Of a stretch of DNA of 21,113 nucleotides, positions 7,803 to 15,284 are shown piece after piece (within the stretch, counting starts at the first letter, position 1; the number at the start of each line of letters is the position of its first letter). The position numbers were made by a program, and so were the translations under genes. Origin of the DNA: Candidatus Aerophobus profundus SCGC AAA252-L23. Its GTDB lineage: Bacteria > Aerophobota > Aerophobia > Aerophobales > Aerophobaceae. The DNA lies in the NCBI GenBank assembly GCA_000402295.1, contig AQRW01000143.1, positions 1-21,113 on the forward strand. Direction: 5' to 3'. The notes beneath the pieces are model-generated. The model worked only from the letters and a program-made list of their open reading frames with translations, searched no databases and was not told the DNA's origin.

Positions 7803-8229
7803 CCGGCTCAGATTCTCCTCAGTCAATGGAGAATTACCTTAAGAACCGGTTTGGTTAATACTTGAGTTAGCCTTTTCAAACAAGTGTTTTACTGGAGATA
7901 GCTTGTCTGGAAAACGTTCAGTTTTGTTGTAACTTGCAAGAATCTGCCCTTGCCGGATCAAGATATTATGATAATATAAATAACAAGGAAAATTTTGGTT
8001 GAGGTAGTTTATGTGTCATTAACCCACCGACAAGTTATGCTTAAATCTCCTCTTCTAACTAAAGGTTAATAGTTTCTCTGTACTTGGTTAGCAACTGACA
8101 GTTATGATGACGTGCAACAATGGAAATGAGGACGGAAGCATGAGTTGACCGGTGAAGATTCTTACGGCTCAAGCGGTTGCTGGAGCTAAAAAATTCTGTA
8201 AATATTCACCAAGGAGGTAATGAGGGTAG
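7803..8229. other. Long intergenic region upstream of the split glycosyltransferase gene
   Basis: No convincing gene is seen in these 427 bases. Contents: the inverted repeat 7812-7834; the 8-bp palindrome AACCGGTT at 7844-7851; a possible plus-strand promoter TTGCCG (7950-7955) N16 TAATAT (7972-7977); and a TTAACC...GGTTAA pair near 8020-8070. A 22-codon run from GTG at 8152 ends in TAA at 8218-8220, inside the AAGGAGG that precedes the glycosyltransferase. It could be a leader peptide or chance. Confidence 0.45.
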
Positions 8230-9000
8230 ATGAGAGAGAAGAAGCATTGGCTGTTCAACAAATCTAAGAGAAAACACATTTTGATAATCACTAATCATGG
8301 TTGTCATGCTCCGCTTATTGAGGTAACCACAGATACTGGGGGGCAGAATTTTTATGTTAACGATTTGGCTTTCGCCCTGGTAAAACACCGATACAAGGTG
8401 ACCATATTAAATAGGGGTGGTTACAGACACCCGATAACCAAAGTCTTACATAAAGGAATAGTCTATTATGATGGTGTTTGGGGCGAGAAAGGGATTTATT
8501 GTCGTTTGATCTATTTAGAAGATAGAGAAAACAGATTTATTCCCAAAGAACGCTTAAAAAGGCACAACCTTGTTCAGGAAAAAGACTTCTTTTTCAGCTT
8601 GGCTAAAGAAATCGGGATGAATCTGAGAAGCATATATTTTATGAATTCTCACTACTGGGATGGAGGAGTTTTGGGTGGGTTAATAAATGAAGAATTAGCA
8701 AAAAAGAATAACTATCACATTCCTCATATATGGACGCCACACTCTTTGGGTATCCTCAAAAGGGAAAGTTACCAAGGGGCTCCGGAAAAGATCGTAAAAG
8801 CCTTGAATTTTCCTTCGCGAATTAAAAGTGAAGAAGAACTCATTTCTGATGTTGAAGGGGTAGTCTCAACATCTAATAAAATAAATGCTACTCTATCGGC
8901 TGAGTACGAGTCGCGGGTCAAGAATCATTTTTGGTTTTCTCCCGGCGTTAACACTAAAAGATTTAAGCCTCGGAGAATAAATCAGTGTAAGAAGGCCTTG
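8230..9000 (+). pseudogene. Sucrose-phosphate-synthase-like GT4, N-terminal half, cut by IS110
   Basis: These 257 codons encode the N-terminal domain of a GT4 enzyme of the sucrose-phosphate synthase / mannosylfructose-phosphate synthase type. Visible hallmarks are HILIITNHGCHAPLIEV, the substrate-loop motif TDTGGQNFYVNDLA, IYFMNSHYWDGGVLGG, the TPHSLGILKRE segment comparable to the HSLG-x-x-K signature, and FSPGVNTKRFKP at the start of the domain linker. Native sequence appears to end at KKAL (codon TTG 8998-9000); after this 47 unrelated codons run on into the insertion element to a TAA at 9142-9144. The other half lies at 10941-11555. Joined, they give 461 residues, near the usual length for this family. 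The enzyme would make a disaccharide phosphate from a nucleotide sugar and a sugar phosphate. As it stands it lacks the donor-binding domain and should be inactive. The ATG at 8230 follows AAGGAGG by 12 bases. Confidence 0.82.
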
Positions 9001-9344
9001 AAGAATTTAATGAAAAGTCAAGCTCTCCCTTCAAAAACAATACCCTCCCTGTTTTCCAAAACTCGTGTTTTGGAAATCCTCAAATTCCTCACTATGAGCA
9101 CCTCAAAGCTGGAGCAGATTGCCGGCACCCTCCTTGTGGCCTAAGTAATCTATCCTGGTGACGCTGGCTTTTTATAGCCCATTATTTAGATCCAGATTTA
9201 TCTTAGAGCCAGAGGGATCTCATTCTTCAAGACGGGCTTCTGAGCCCACGCTTATGATCGATATCCCTCCGGCAATCTTAGTCTCATCTTTTTGGTGCTG
9301 TTTGTATTCTCTGTGCCCTCTAAGGCCAAGGAAATAAGGGCTTT
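9001..9344 (-). ncRNA. Candidate bridge RNA region of the IS110/IS1111-type element
   Basis: This stretch between the transposase stop and the element end has no coding signal but several stems. These are: a perfect 10-bp hairpin TTTCCAAAAC/GTTTTGGAAA with a TCGT loop (9053-9076); GCC-A-GAGGGAT (9208-9218) pairing with ATCCCTC-C-GGC (9263-9273), where the single mismatch becomes a U-G pair in a minus-strand RNA; inside it a GGGCT/AGCCC hairpin (9234-9247); and GCCCT/AGGGC (9315-9341) with a 17-base loop. IS110-family recombinases use a bridge RNA encoded in the non-coding end, downstream of the transposase in IS1111-type members. Placement and structure fit; expression and exact ends are not shown. 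Confidence 0.45.
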
Positions 9345-10835
9345 CTAAGAGGCTGTTGACACCTTCTCCTTTTTTACTATAGTTACCCTACGGGAGAAGG
9401 AATCTCTTTCTGAAGCCCGAATGCCCTTAGGGCCAAAGAAGGGGCTAGGAGAGAGTTCCTTCTCCTTTTTTCGTCTCTCTCGCCTCTCCCTTCTTCTTTG
9501 GTCAAAAAGCATCTCTAAGTAATCTATTTTAGCCGTGGGGGGGTTAAATTCAGCCTTGTCTCTGAGCATAGCAAACATTACCCGTACCAGCTTATTGGCC
9601 GTAGCAATATGGGCTTTTTTCTTCAGCTTACCTTTTTCCTCAGTAAGGTAGCTATAGTACAGGCCAAAGTACGGGTTGTGCGTTTTAGCTGAAGTGGTCA
9701 TCTTATAGAGAACACACCTGAGTACCTTGCTTCCCATTCTTCTGATGCCAAGGCCTTTGATGTTTCTTTTGCCACTTTGATTAACCTTGCAGGCCAGACC
9801 TGATTTAGAGAAGATTTGCTTTCCCCGCTGGTAGTTTGCTATTCTGCCTACCGCTCCGGCAAAGGAGGCAATCATTACCTCTGATAGACCCTTAATCTTG
9901 CCTAAAAGGAAGGCACTGTCGGTTTCCTTAACTTCCTCGACCATTGTCTCCTCTACCTGGGAGAGCTCACCTTCCAGTGTCTCCAGGAGGTGAAGGTCCC
10001 GATTGATGAAATCCAGCTCAATGGTAAGGACCTCATCCACGGGGGGAAGCATTCTTTTCAGGTAGGCAATTATCTTTTCTGCCCAGCGTGCGGTGAGAAG
10101 ATAATCTTCTGTCTCAAAGCTTCTTTGCAGCTCCTCTACCTTCATACTCTTAATTTGATGAGGAGTCAAACGGCACTTTATTAATCCTCGAGCAACGCGT
10201 GACTCCCAGAACTTACTGAAAAGGGGCTTATTGTCGTTGTACTCGCTCATGATGCCAGGATAGACCTTATTGAGTCGAGCCTTAATTTGGTTCTTGAGCT
10301 GGGTTTGCATCTTGAGTTTCTTTTCTCTCCAGAAAGTCTCTTCCTTTAAGCTCAGATACACCCCTGCCTCTTCTAAATTGTATTCGTAGCCCTTTCCCCT
10401 GATGAGAAGATCCCCGATGGCCCCTAAGTCTATGTCATCAGTTTTTAGGCCCAAAAGCATATCTTGAGCTCTATTGGCATAGGTGGCACTGGGGTTAATG
10501 AAATAGACTTCTTTGAAGTCTTCTTTTAGGTGCCGGGCCAGGTTCTCATGATAAGAACCGGTGGGCTCCAAGGCAAAGAAGACCTTTTTTGCCTCCCTTT
10601 GCTTTATTGCTTCCTTTACTCTTTGCTTGAAGTGATCATAACCTACTTGGAAGACATCGAACTCAAAGGGATGATTTATTACCCTTCCTTCAAAATCAAA
10701 GATCAAAGCTTTGTGATAATCCTTGGAGACATCAATGCTTACTCCCAGAATCTCTTCTTTTTGAATTCCCTTAATCTTCCTTTTGAATCGCTCTTCTCTT
10801 TCTCCCCGGATATACCTTTGCTTCTTTTTCCTCAT
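9345..10835 (-). CDS. IS110-family transposase (DEDD recombinase)
   Basis: The 496-residue protein has a RuvC-like N-terminal DEDD domain: Asp35 in GVSIDVSKD, Glu90 in FALEPTGSYH, and acidic residues in LKTDDIDLGAIGD (about 133-136). A helical linker follows. The C-terminal Transposase_20 domain shows IKGLSEVMIASFAGAVG, FSKSGLACKVNQSGKRN with the likely catalytic serine in QSG, and LRCVLYKMTTSAKTHNPYF. Such enzymes excise and integrate the element guided by an RNA bound to the protein. The product is longer than usual because of a basic RRRERRERRKKEKE tail followed by about 36 residues that appear to come from a small in-frame palindromic insertion (9362-9471). The ATG at 10833-10835 follows AAGGAGG by nine bases. 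No inactivating lesion is visible, so the element may be functional. Confidence 0.92.
   Translation of the reverse strand: MRKKKQRYIRGEREERFKRKIKGIQKEEILGVSIDVSKDYHKALIFDFEGRVINHPFEFDVFQVGYDHFKQRVKEAIKQREAKKVFFALEPTGSYHENLARHLKEDFKEVYFINPSATYANRAQDMLLGLKTDDIDLGAIGDLLIRGKGYEYNLEEAGVYLSLKEETFWREKKLKMQTQLKNQIKARLNKVYPGIMSEYNDNKPLFSKFWESRVARGLIKCRLTPHQIKSMKVEELQRSFETEDYLLTARWAEKIIAYLKRMLPPVDEVLTIELDFINRDLHLLETLEGELSQVEETMVEEVKETDSAFLLGKIKGLSEVMIASFAGAVGRIANYQRGKQIFSKSGLACKVNQSGKRNIKGLGIRRMGSKVLRCVLYKMTTSAKTHNPYFGLYYSYLTEEKGKLKKKAHIATANKLVRVMFAMLRDKAEFNPPTAKIDYLEMLFDQRRRERRERRKKEKELSPSPFFGPKGIRASERDSFSRRVTIVKKEKVSTAS
9362..9471. repeat. 14-bp direct repeats flanking a nested palindrome in the transposase tail
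   Basis: CCTTCTCCTTTTTT occurs at 9362-9375 and again at 9458-9471, exactly 96 bases (32 codons) apart. Between and overlapping them, 9393-9465 folds as a long hairpin. GGAGAAGGAA pairs with TTCCTTCTCC, then an imperfect CTCTTTC/GGAGAG section, then AGCCC/GGGCT, with an inner GCCC-TTA-GGGC. This looks like a small palindromic element inserted in frame, making the last residues of the transposase. Confidence 0.6.
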
Positions 10836-10940
10836 GGCAGCTTACCTCCTTGTTCTTCCTTTCCCCTATTCTAATTTCTTTCTCTTTGAAGGTAAGGTGC
10901 CTTAACTCCTCATTAACTACCTTGGTGCACTTTTTTATTG

Positions 10941-11555
10941 TACCAGATTATTGAAGAAACACTGGGTATGGACAAAGAGGAGCTGATTAATTTATTCAAA
11001 ACGAATATTGTATTCTTAGAGACAAGCAGGACGACGGAATCGAAACAGAAAGACATGATTTTGAAATCCTTTTCACAAATCAACAACAGAAATCGGGCTC
11101 TTTTAATTGTAAATATTGATCCTACAACAGAAATGTATGGATACATACGGAAAGTATATACCCATCTCAAAAATAAAAAGAATATTGTCTTAATTGAGAA
11201 ATATTTTATCGAAGAGGAAATTGCCCAAATGCTCTCTTTGGCCAATGTGTACATCACCACGTCTTTGATGGAAGGTTGGGGTATGGCTGTTCTGGAGGCT
11301 GCTGCATCAAAATGTGCGGTTATCTCCTCCAAGTACGTACCTTTTGTTACGGAAGTTCTCAAAGATAATGCGCTGGTTGTTAACAAGAATGATCCGGAAT
11401 TGTATGCAGAAAAAATAGATATGATGATCCAAGAACCACATCTCAGACAAAGATTGGCAAGTAAGAGCTATAAGCTAGCCAGCGCTCACTACTCGTGGTC
11501 TGTTCTAACTAAGCAATTGATTGCCCAGATGAAAAAAAGAAAGATAGTTGATTAA
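10941..11555 (+). pseudogene. Sucrose-phosphate-synthase-like GT4, C-terminal half
   Basis: These 204 codons continue the reading frame interrupted at 9000. YQIIEETLGMDKEEL matches the helix that normally leads out of the linker. Then FLETSRTTESKQKDMILKSF corresponds to the 'SRxxxxKN/KD' donor-phosphate region, followed by the SLMEGWGMAVLEAAAS E-x7-E motif and VPFVTEVL. This is the nucleotide-sugar-binding Rossmann domain of GT4. Alone it has no proper start or ribosome binding site; a TTG inside the element end or ATG 10968 are the only nearby choices, so a useful product is unlikely. Its TAA overlaps the TTG start of the HAD phosphatase by eight bases, showing that synthase and phosphatase once were a coupled pair. 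Apart from the insertion, no frameshift or stop is seen, which suggests the disruption is recent. Confidence 0.82.
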
Positions 11556-12381
11556 CCTGCCCGTAATTGCCACTGACCTTGATCGGACATTGTTACCCAA
11601 CGGAAGCCAGGAATACGACGGGTCCATGAGGATTTTTCGTGAGATAATCAGAAACGAGAGACTCAAGCTTATATTCGTTACGGGAAGGAATTTAGAATTA
11701 GTTCAAGACGCTATAGAGAAGTTTCACCCTCCTTATCCTGAGCTGGTGGTGGGAGAAGTTGGCACAAAGATATATTCGCGGAAGAACGAAGATTTTGTGG
11801 AAGATTATCAATGGACAAGACAAATTAGGTCATTAGTCAAGAATTGGAACCTTGACAAGTTCAAGGAAAAGCTTTCCTTGTTCAACCAGTTGCGCATACA
11901 AGGGGAGAATAAACAAAATGAATTCAAACTTAGCTATTATCTGGACAATCCAAAAGATTCAAGTTTGATAATTAGGAGAGTTACCGAAATTATCAAACTT
12001 ATTTGCCGGGAGGCCACCGTAGTTTACAGTGTTGACGAAACACAGGATTTAGGATTACTTGATATTCTTCCGCGAAGTGCCACAAAACTAACTGCTCTCG
12101 AGTACCTGAGAAAAAAGTTAGGATTGAAGGAAGGGGAAATTATTTACTGTGGCGATAGTGGGAACGATATACTGCCCCTTACTTTTGGGTATAAATCAAT
12201 TATTGTCAGAAATGCTATTCCTGAACTAAAGAATACTGTTCGACGAATTTCAACTCAAAAAAACATTATCGACAAGCTTTATCTAGCCAGGGGATACAAA
12301 AAACTCAATGGATATTATGTCTCGGGAATTATTGAAGGGTTGATAAAATTCAACATAATATCCCCTCAATATGCAAAATAA
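11548..12381 (+). CDS. HAD-superfamily sugar phosphatase, sucrose-6-phosphate-phosphatase-like
   Basis: This 277-residue cytoplasmic phosphatase has the four HAD motifs: DLDRTLLP (nucleophile and acid Asp, residues about 10-17), FVTGR (motif II), the conserved Lys in PRSATKLTAL (motif III) and GDSGNDILPL (motif IV). The S6PP-type cap contains the GEVGTKIY segment. It would dephosphorylate the disaccharide phosphate made by the adjacent synthase, for example sucrose 6-phosphate or mannosylfructose phosphate. The exact sugar is not determined. The start is TTG at 11548, overlapping the synthase stop by eight bases, with only a weak purine-rich site (AAAGAAAGATAG) upstream, so translation probably relied on coupling. 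With the synthase broken, it may now lack a partner and be poorly expressed, though its frame is fully intact. Confidence 0.85.
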   Translation: MINLPVIATDLDRTLLPNGSQEYDGSMRIFREIIRNERLKLIFVTGRNLELVQDAIEKFHPPYPELVVGEVGTKIYSRKNEDFVEDYQWTRQIRSLVKNWNLDKFKEKLSLFNQLRIQGENKQNEFKLSYYLDNPKDSSLIIRRVTEIIKLICREATVVYSVDETQDLGLLDILPRSATKLTALEYLRKKLGLKEGEIIYCGDSGNDILPLTFGYKSIIVRNAIPELKNTVRRISTQKNIIDKLYLARGYKKLNGYYVSGIIEGLIKFNIISPQYAK

Positions 12382-12582
12382 GCATACCCTAGGACCTATG
12401 GGAAAGCCCCTGATTTTCTTGTTTTGTGCCCCCTGGTAGAATCCTCGATTAGTCCATCTCGTTCTCTCACGGGAAAGTTCACCCAAGGCCAAAGATTTCA
12501 TGTATCGGTATATGTTATGGAGATTTCTTTAGAGCCGGTTTAATAAACAGATTCAGATGTTGTTAAGTGGAAGGTGAGATGA
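12382..12582 (+). other. Non-coding gap before the glycosidase remnant
   Basis: All three forward frames were read and none shows a recognisable family. The longest open run, directly after the phosphatase stop, lacks protein-like composition. Given the glycosidase 3' remnant that follows, this may be the scar of a deletion that removed most of that gene. Confidence 0.4.
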
Positions 12583-12768
12583 TGGGAAAAGAGATGGGGG
12601 TTTTACGAATTCTTGGACGGTAAAAACTTCAGAGTTGGGGGCATGAAATATCAAGCATGGAGCGCCGCCGCAATAATGGCTTACGAAGCGGTGATAAATA
12701 ACAAAGTAGTATTCTTGCGAAAACAAAGCCAGTCTGGCAACCTCATCAAAAAAAAGAAGAATGGTTGA
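12583..12768 (+). pseudogene. 3' remnant of a six-hairpin glycosidase (GH100/GH63-like)
   Basis: A 61-codon frame with no start codon runs from just after a TGA (12580-12582) to TGA at 12766-12768. Its translation includes RWGFYEFLDGKN, then GGMKYQAWSAAAIMAYEAV. The order 'Y/F-x-DGKN ... G-x-x-K-YQ-W-S-x-A-x-x-x-A' closely recalls the C-terminal end of alkaline/neutral invertases (GH100) and related (alpha/alpha)6 glycosidases. Such an enzyme would cut sucrose or a similar sugar, fitting a locus with a sucrose-phosphate-synthase-like enzyme and its phosphatase. Its stop overlaps the MFS start (ATGGTTGA), as expected for the former penultimate gene of one operon. The family call rests on about 40 residues and my recall, so GH63 or a debranching-type glucosidase remains possible. 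Confidence 0.5.
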
Positions 12769-14239
12769 AGAGCAAAGGACAAATAAGATGGAGTATAGAG
12801 AGCAACAAAAGGGGTTACACTATATTCTTTACCACGGAATTGTGTTTCAGATTATGGTTACTTTGTCTGGCGGAGCTTTTATCATTGCTTTCGCTCTCCT
12901 CTTGGGGGCATCCAACTTTCTCATAGGACTGCTGGCAGCGGGCCCTTTTCTGGGAAATATTTTCCAGATTCCGGCGGTGCTTCTGGTAGAAAAAGTAAGG
13001 AAGCGACGACTGGTTTCCATTGTGGGTTTTCTCATTTTCTGCGTCTGGCTCCCCATTTTTGCTTTAATGCCTCTATTTTTTAAAGCATTCGGGCTCTCTC
13101 TTCTAGTGGCAGGGATTTTTCTTTCCGGAGTGGCTGCGGCGTTCTCCACCTGCGCTTGGAGTTCCTGGATGCATGATCTGGTACCCGATAACATCCGAGG
13201 TGGCTATTTTTCCAAGCGAATGGCCATAAGTTTAGCTCTAGCCATGCCATTATCGCTATCGGCCGGACGGTTTATCGATTTTTGGCAAGTGAAGTTCCCT
13301 GATTACGCCGCTGTTGGCTACTCGATTCTGTTCCTGGTTGCTTTTGCATTTGGCATTGCCGGTATTTTTGCGCTGCGTGCTACTCCGGATGTGCCCATGA
13401 GGAAATCGACTCAGCAAATTTCCCTCCGGGAGATAATAGGTGTTCCCCTTAAGGACGAAAATTTTCGAAGAATGCTTATATTTTCCGCCTTTTGGGCTCT
13501 GGCCTTTAATTTTGCTGCTCCCTTCTTTGTCGTTTACATGCTCAAGCGAATTGGTTTTTCCCTCACCACGGTGATAATTTTCTCGGTGATTAGCCAACTG
13601 TTTTACCTAATATTTCTTCGGGTTTGGGGTGTACTGAGTGATAAGCTCTCTAATAAGTCAGTAATGCAAGTAAGTGGATCACTGTTGCTCGGGTGTATTA
13701 TTGCCTGGCCTTTTACCACGCTTCCAGAAATATACGTGGCTACCTTGCCTCTTCTCGTAATCATTCACGTTCTTTCCGGGATTGCTCTTGCAGGGGTGTT
13801 CATCGCTTCTTTCAATATTGCTTTCAAGTTAGCTCCTCCCGGCGATGCAACCAAATATCTGGCTCTCAATGGGGCATTAGTTTCGATGGGTATGGCAGTT
13901 GGCCCTATTCTAGGAGGATTGTTGGCCGACATACTGGAGAAAATGGAACTCTCGCTTACCTTTCGCTGGCTCATCTCCGAGAAAGGATGGATAGCGTATC
14001 TTCTGAACTTCAGGGGACTAGATTTTCTCTTCTTTGTTGCTTTTATTTTGGGACTGTATGCGCTCCGTCGCCTCTCCCTGGTCAAGGAAAAGGGCGAAGT
14101 GAAAAAGCGAGTGGTTTATTACGAGTTCCTCAGTGAGACACGAAGAACCATGAGAAATATCTCCAGCCTAGGAGGTTTGGCTCACCTGGTTTATGTTCCG
14201 ATTTATTTGCGTCTTCAAAGACGGCAAAGGAGTAAATAA
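12761..14239 (+). CDS. MFS transporter
   Basis: The 492-residue protein has twelve predicted membrane helices in two halves. The first half includes GGAFIIAFALLLGASNFLIGLLAAGPFLGN cut by the loop LVEKVRKRRL, a typical MFS A-loop substitute between helices 2 and 3. The second half starts after the cytoplasmic LREIIGVPLKDENFRRML linker and includes LIFLRVWGVLSDKLSNKSVM, again the loop between helices. A 14-residue polar N-terminus and a basic cytoplasmic C-terminal tail flank the core. The substrate is unknown; its position behind disaccharide genes suggests a sugar. ATG 12761 overlaps the remnant's stop by eight bases; ATG 12788, preceded by AAAGGA at nine bases, is an alternative that removes nine residues. 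No lesions are visible. Confidence 0.82.
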   Translation: MVEEQRTNKMEYREQQKGLHYILYHGIVFQIMVTLSGGAFIIAFALLLGASNFLIGLLAAGPFLGNIFQIPAVLLVEKVRKRRLVSIVGFLIFCVWLPIFALMPLFFKAFGLSLLVAGIFLSGVAAAFSTCAWSSWMHDLVPDNIRGGYFSKRMAISLALAMPLSLSAGRFIDFWQVKFPDYAAVGYSILFLVAFAFGIAGIFALRATPDVPMRKSTQQISLREIIGVPLKDENFRRMLIFSAFWALAFNFAAPFFVVYMLKRIGFSLTTVIIFSVISQLFYLIFLRVWGVLSDKLSNKSVMQVSGSLLLGCIIAWPFTTLPEIYVATLPLLVIIHVLSGIALAGVFIASFNIAFKLAPPGDATKYLALNGALVSMGMAVGPILGGLLADILEKMELSLTFRWLISEKGWIAYLLNFRGLDFLFFVAFILGLYALRRLSLVKEKGEVKKRVVYYEFLSETRRTMRNISSLGGLAHLVYVPIYLRLQRRQRSK

Positions 14240-14263
14240 CATAGCAGTTGGTTATCCCTCCCG

Positions 14264-14297
14264 TTATCTTTAGAAATCGATAGCGAGCTAAAGATAA
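14264..14297. repeat. 10-bp inverted repeat downstream of the MFS gene
   Basis: TTATCTTTAG (14264-14273) and CTAAAGATAA (14288-14297) pair exactly around a 14-base loop. CCCTCCCG and GTGGAGAGGG extend the symmetry imperfectly outwards. It lacks an immediate T-run and may be a transcript-end or stability element. Confidence 0.6.
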
Positions 14298-14389
14298 GTG
14301 GAGAGGGGAATCAGCAGGGCATACTAAAGAGAATGAGAGAAACAAAAATGTTTGTGGGTGATAAAGTAAACGAGGCCGACCGGTTGATC

Positions 14390-14445
14390 ATGGGGAAGTT
14401 GACATTGAAAAGGGCAAATATACGTGTCAGTCTTTCCCCATTTTT
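14390..14445 (+). terminator. Stem-loop with T-run, probable terminator for the MFS transcript
   Basis: ATGGGGAA (14390-14397) pairs with TTCCCCAT (14434-14441), continued after a small internal loop by TGACA (14400-14404) with TGTCA (14425-14429). TTTTT follows at 14441-14445 on the plus strand. The 20-base loop is large, so efficiency is uncertain. Confidence 0.5.
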
Positions 14446-14456
14446 GTTCACATTGT

Positions 14457-15284
14457 TTACTTAACTGCGCCGCTGGTGATTCCAGCGATGACATAACGCT
14501 GCACAAAGATAAATACAATCAACAAGGGGAGCACAGCCAGGGTTGTTATGGCCATAATACCACTCCAGTCGATGCTGTATTGTCCAAAAAGTTCTGCCAA
14601 TCCCACAGTAATGGGAGCTCTGGCCGGTCCTTTGGTGAGAATCAAGGCAAAGAGAAACTCATTCCAGGCTCTTATGAAAGCCAACATGCCCGTTCCAATA
14701 ACTCCAGCCCGAGCTAATGGTGCAACGATGAGTAATAGTACCTTTCGTCGAGTGCAGCCATCTATGAGAGCCGCTTCTTCTACACTCACCGGGATACCGT
14801 CAAAATAGCTTTTCAGCAGCCAGATAACCAGGGGAAGAGCAAAAGCGGTATCAATCATTATCAGGGCCAGATAGGTGTCATACAAACCCAATTGTTTGGC
14901 TAAGTTGAAATAAGAGACCATGAGGACAGCTCCGGGAAACATTTGAGCCACTAAGATTCCCAAAAGGAGCGTATGTTTTGCCGGAAGTCTGAAGCGGGAG
15001 AATCCGTAACCGGCTAAGGCACCAAGAAACACGCAGAGAAATGTGGAACAAATGGAGATGAGATATCCATTGAAGAAATAGTGCACATACTTTTCCCGGG
15101 AAAAGATTGACAGGTATGATTTGATGGTCCAGATTTGTGGAAAAACCCGGGGTGGGTAAACAAATATTTCTCTAATGGGTTTAAGAGACGTTAGTACGGC
15201 AAAGGCAGCTGGAAAGAGGATAAGAATGGCCACGGCAGTTGCTGAGGCATATAAGGGAAAGTATCTTAAGGGTTTATTTCTCAT
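14457..15284 (-). CDS. Carbohydrate ABC transporter permease, MalG-type
   Basis: This 275-residue inner-membrane permease has six predicted helices. The cytoplasmic EAA loop that docks the ATPase is clear: EEAALIDGCTRRKVLLLIVAP, matching the EAA-x3-G-x9-I-x-LP pattern except that LP is read as AP. The N-terminal periplasmic segment LKPIREIFVYPPRVFPQ and the IWLLKSYFDGIPVSVEEAA stretch are typical of CUT1-family MalG/UgpE proteins. It pairs with the MalF-type permease encoded just upstream; the two overlap by ATGA at 15281-15284, so translation is coupled. It would form the inward half of a sugar channel fed by the binding protein at 16244-17554. No ATPase gene is adjacent, so it probably borrows a shared MsmX/UgpC-type ATPase from elsewhere. 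The sugar is unknown. Confidence 0.92.
   Translation of the reverse strand: MRNKPLRYFPLYASATAVAILILFPAAFAVLTSLKPIREIFVYPPRVFPQIWTIKSYLSIFSREKYVHYFFNGYLISICSTFLCVFLGALAGYGFSRFRLPAKHTLLLGILVAQMFPGAVLMVSYFNLAKQLGLYDTYLALIMIDTAFALPLVIWLLKSYFDGIPVSVEEAALIDGCTRRKVLLLIVAPLARAGVIGTGMLAFIRAWNEFLFALILTKGPARAPITVGLAELFGQYSIDWSGIMAITTLAVLPLLIVFIFVQRYVIAGITSGAVK

Larger units (their letters stand above)
9001..10940 (-). mobile_element. IS110-family insertion sequence, about 1.94 kb
   Basis: The element is defined by a DEDD transposase (9345-10835) and by the break in the surrounding glycosyltransferase frame. Left native sequence ends in GCCTTG (to 9000) and right native sequence resumes at TACCAG (from 10941), preceded by TTG at 10938-10940. 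A shared TTG therefore marks the junction, and boundaries could shift by a few bases. There are no long terminal inverted repeats, as expected for this family. A weak subterminal match exists between AATGAAAAGT (9009-9018) and the complement of ACTTTTTTATT (10929-10939). Upstream of the transposase there are about 100 bases; downstream there are about 345 structured non-coding bases, the layout expected of the IS1111 subgroup. It is inserted antisense to the interrupted gene. Confidence 0.85.

Noticed and set aside
9001..9144. The last 47 codons of the left synthase frame as native protein
   Set aside because: They do not resemble the GT4 linker, and the true continuation is found at 10941. 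This part contains the element's terminal hairpin.
10913..11386. Minus-strand frame of 157 codons over the right half of the split synthase
   Set aside because: The plus strand encodes a recognisable GT4 donor domain with the E-x7-E motif; the antisense frame has serine-rich, non-family composition.
13693..14136. Second plus-strand frame of 147 codons inside the MFS gene
   Set aside because: The MFS frame shows the full series of membrane helices here; the other frame is rich in Ser, Arg and Cys and lacks a start site.
14424..14717. Plus-strand frame opposite the MalG-type permease
   Set aside because: It is antisense to a conserved permease and has shadow-like composition.
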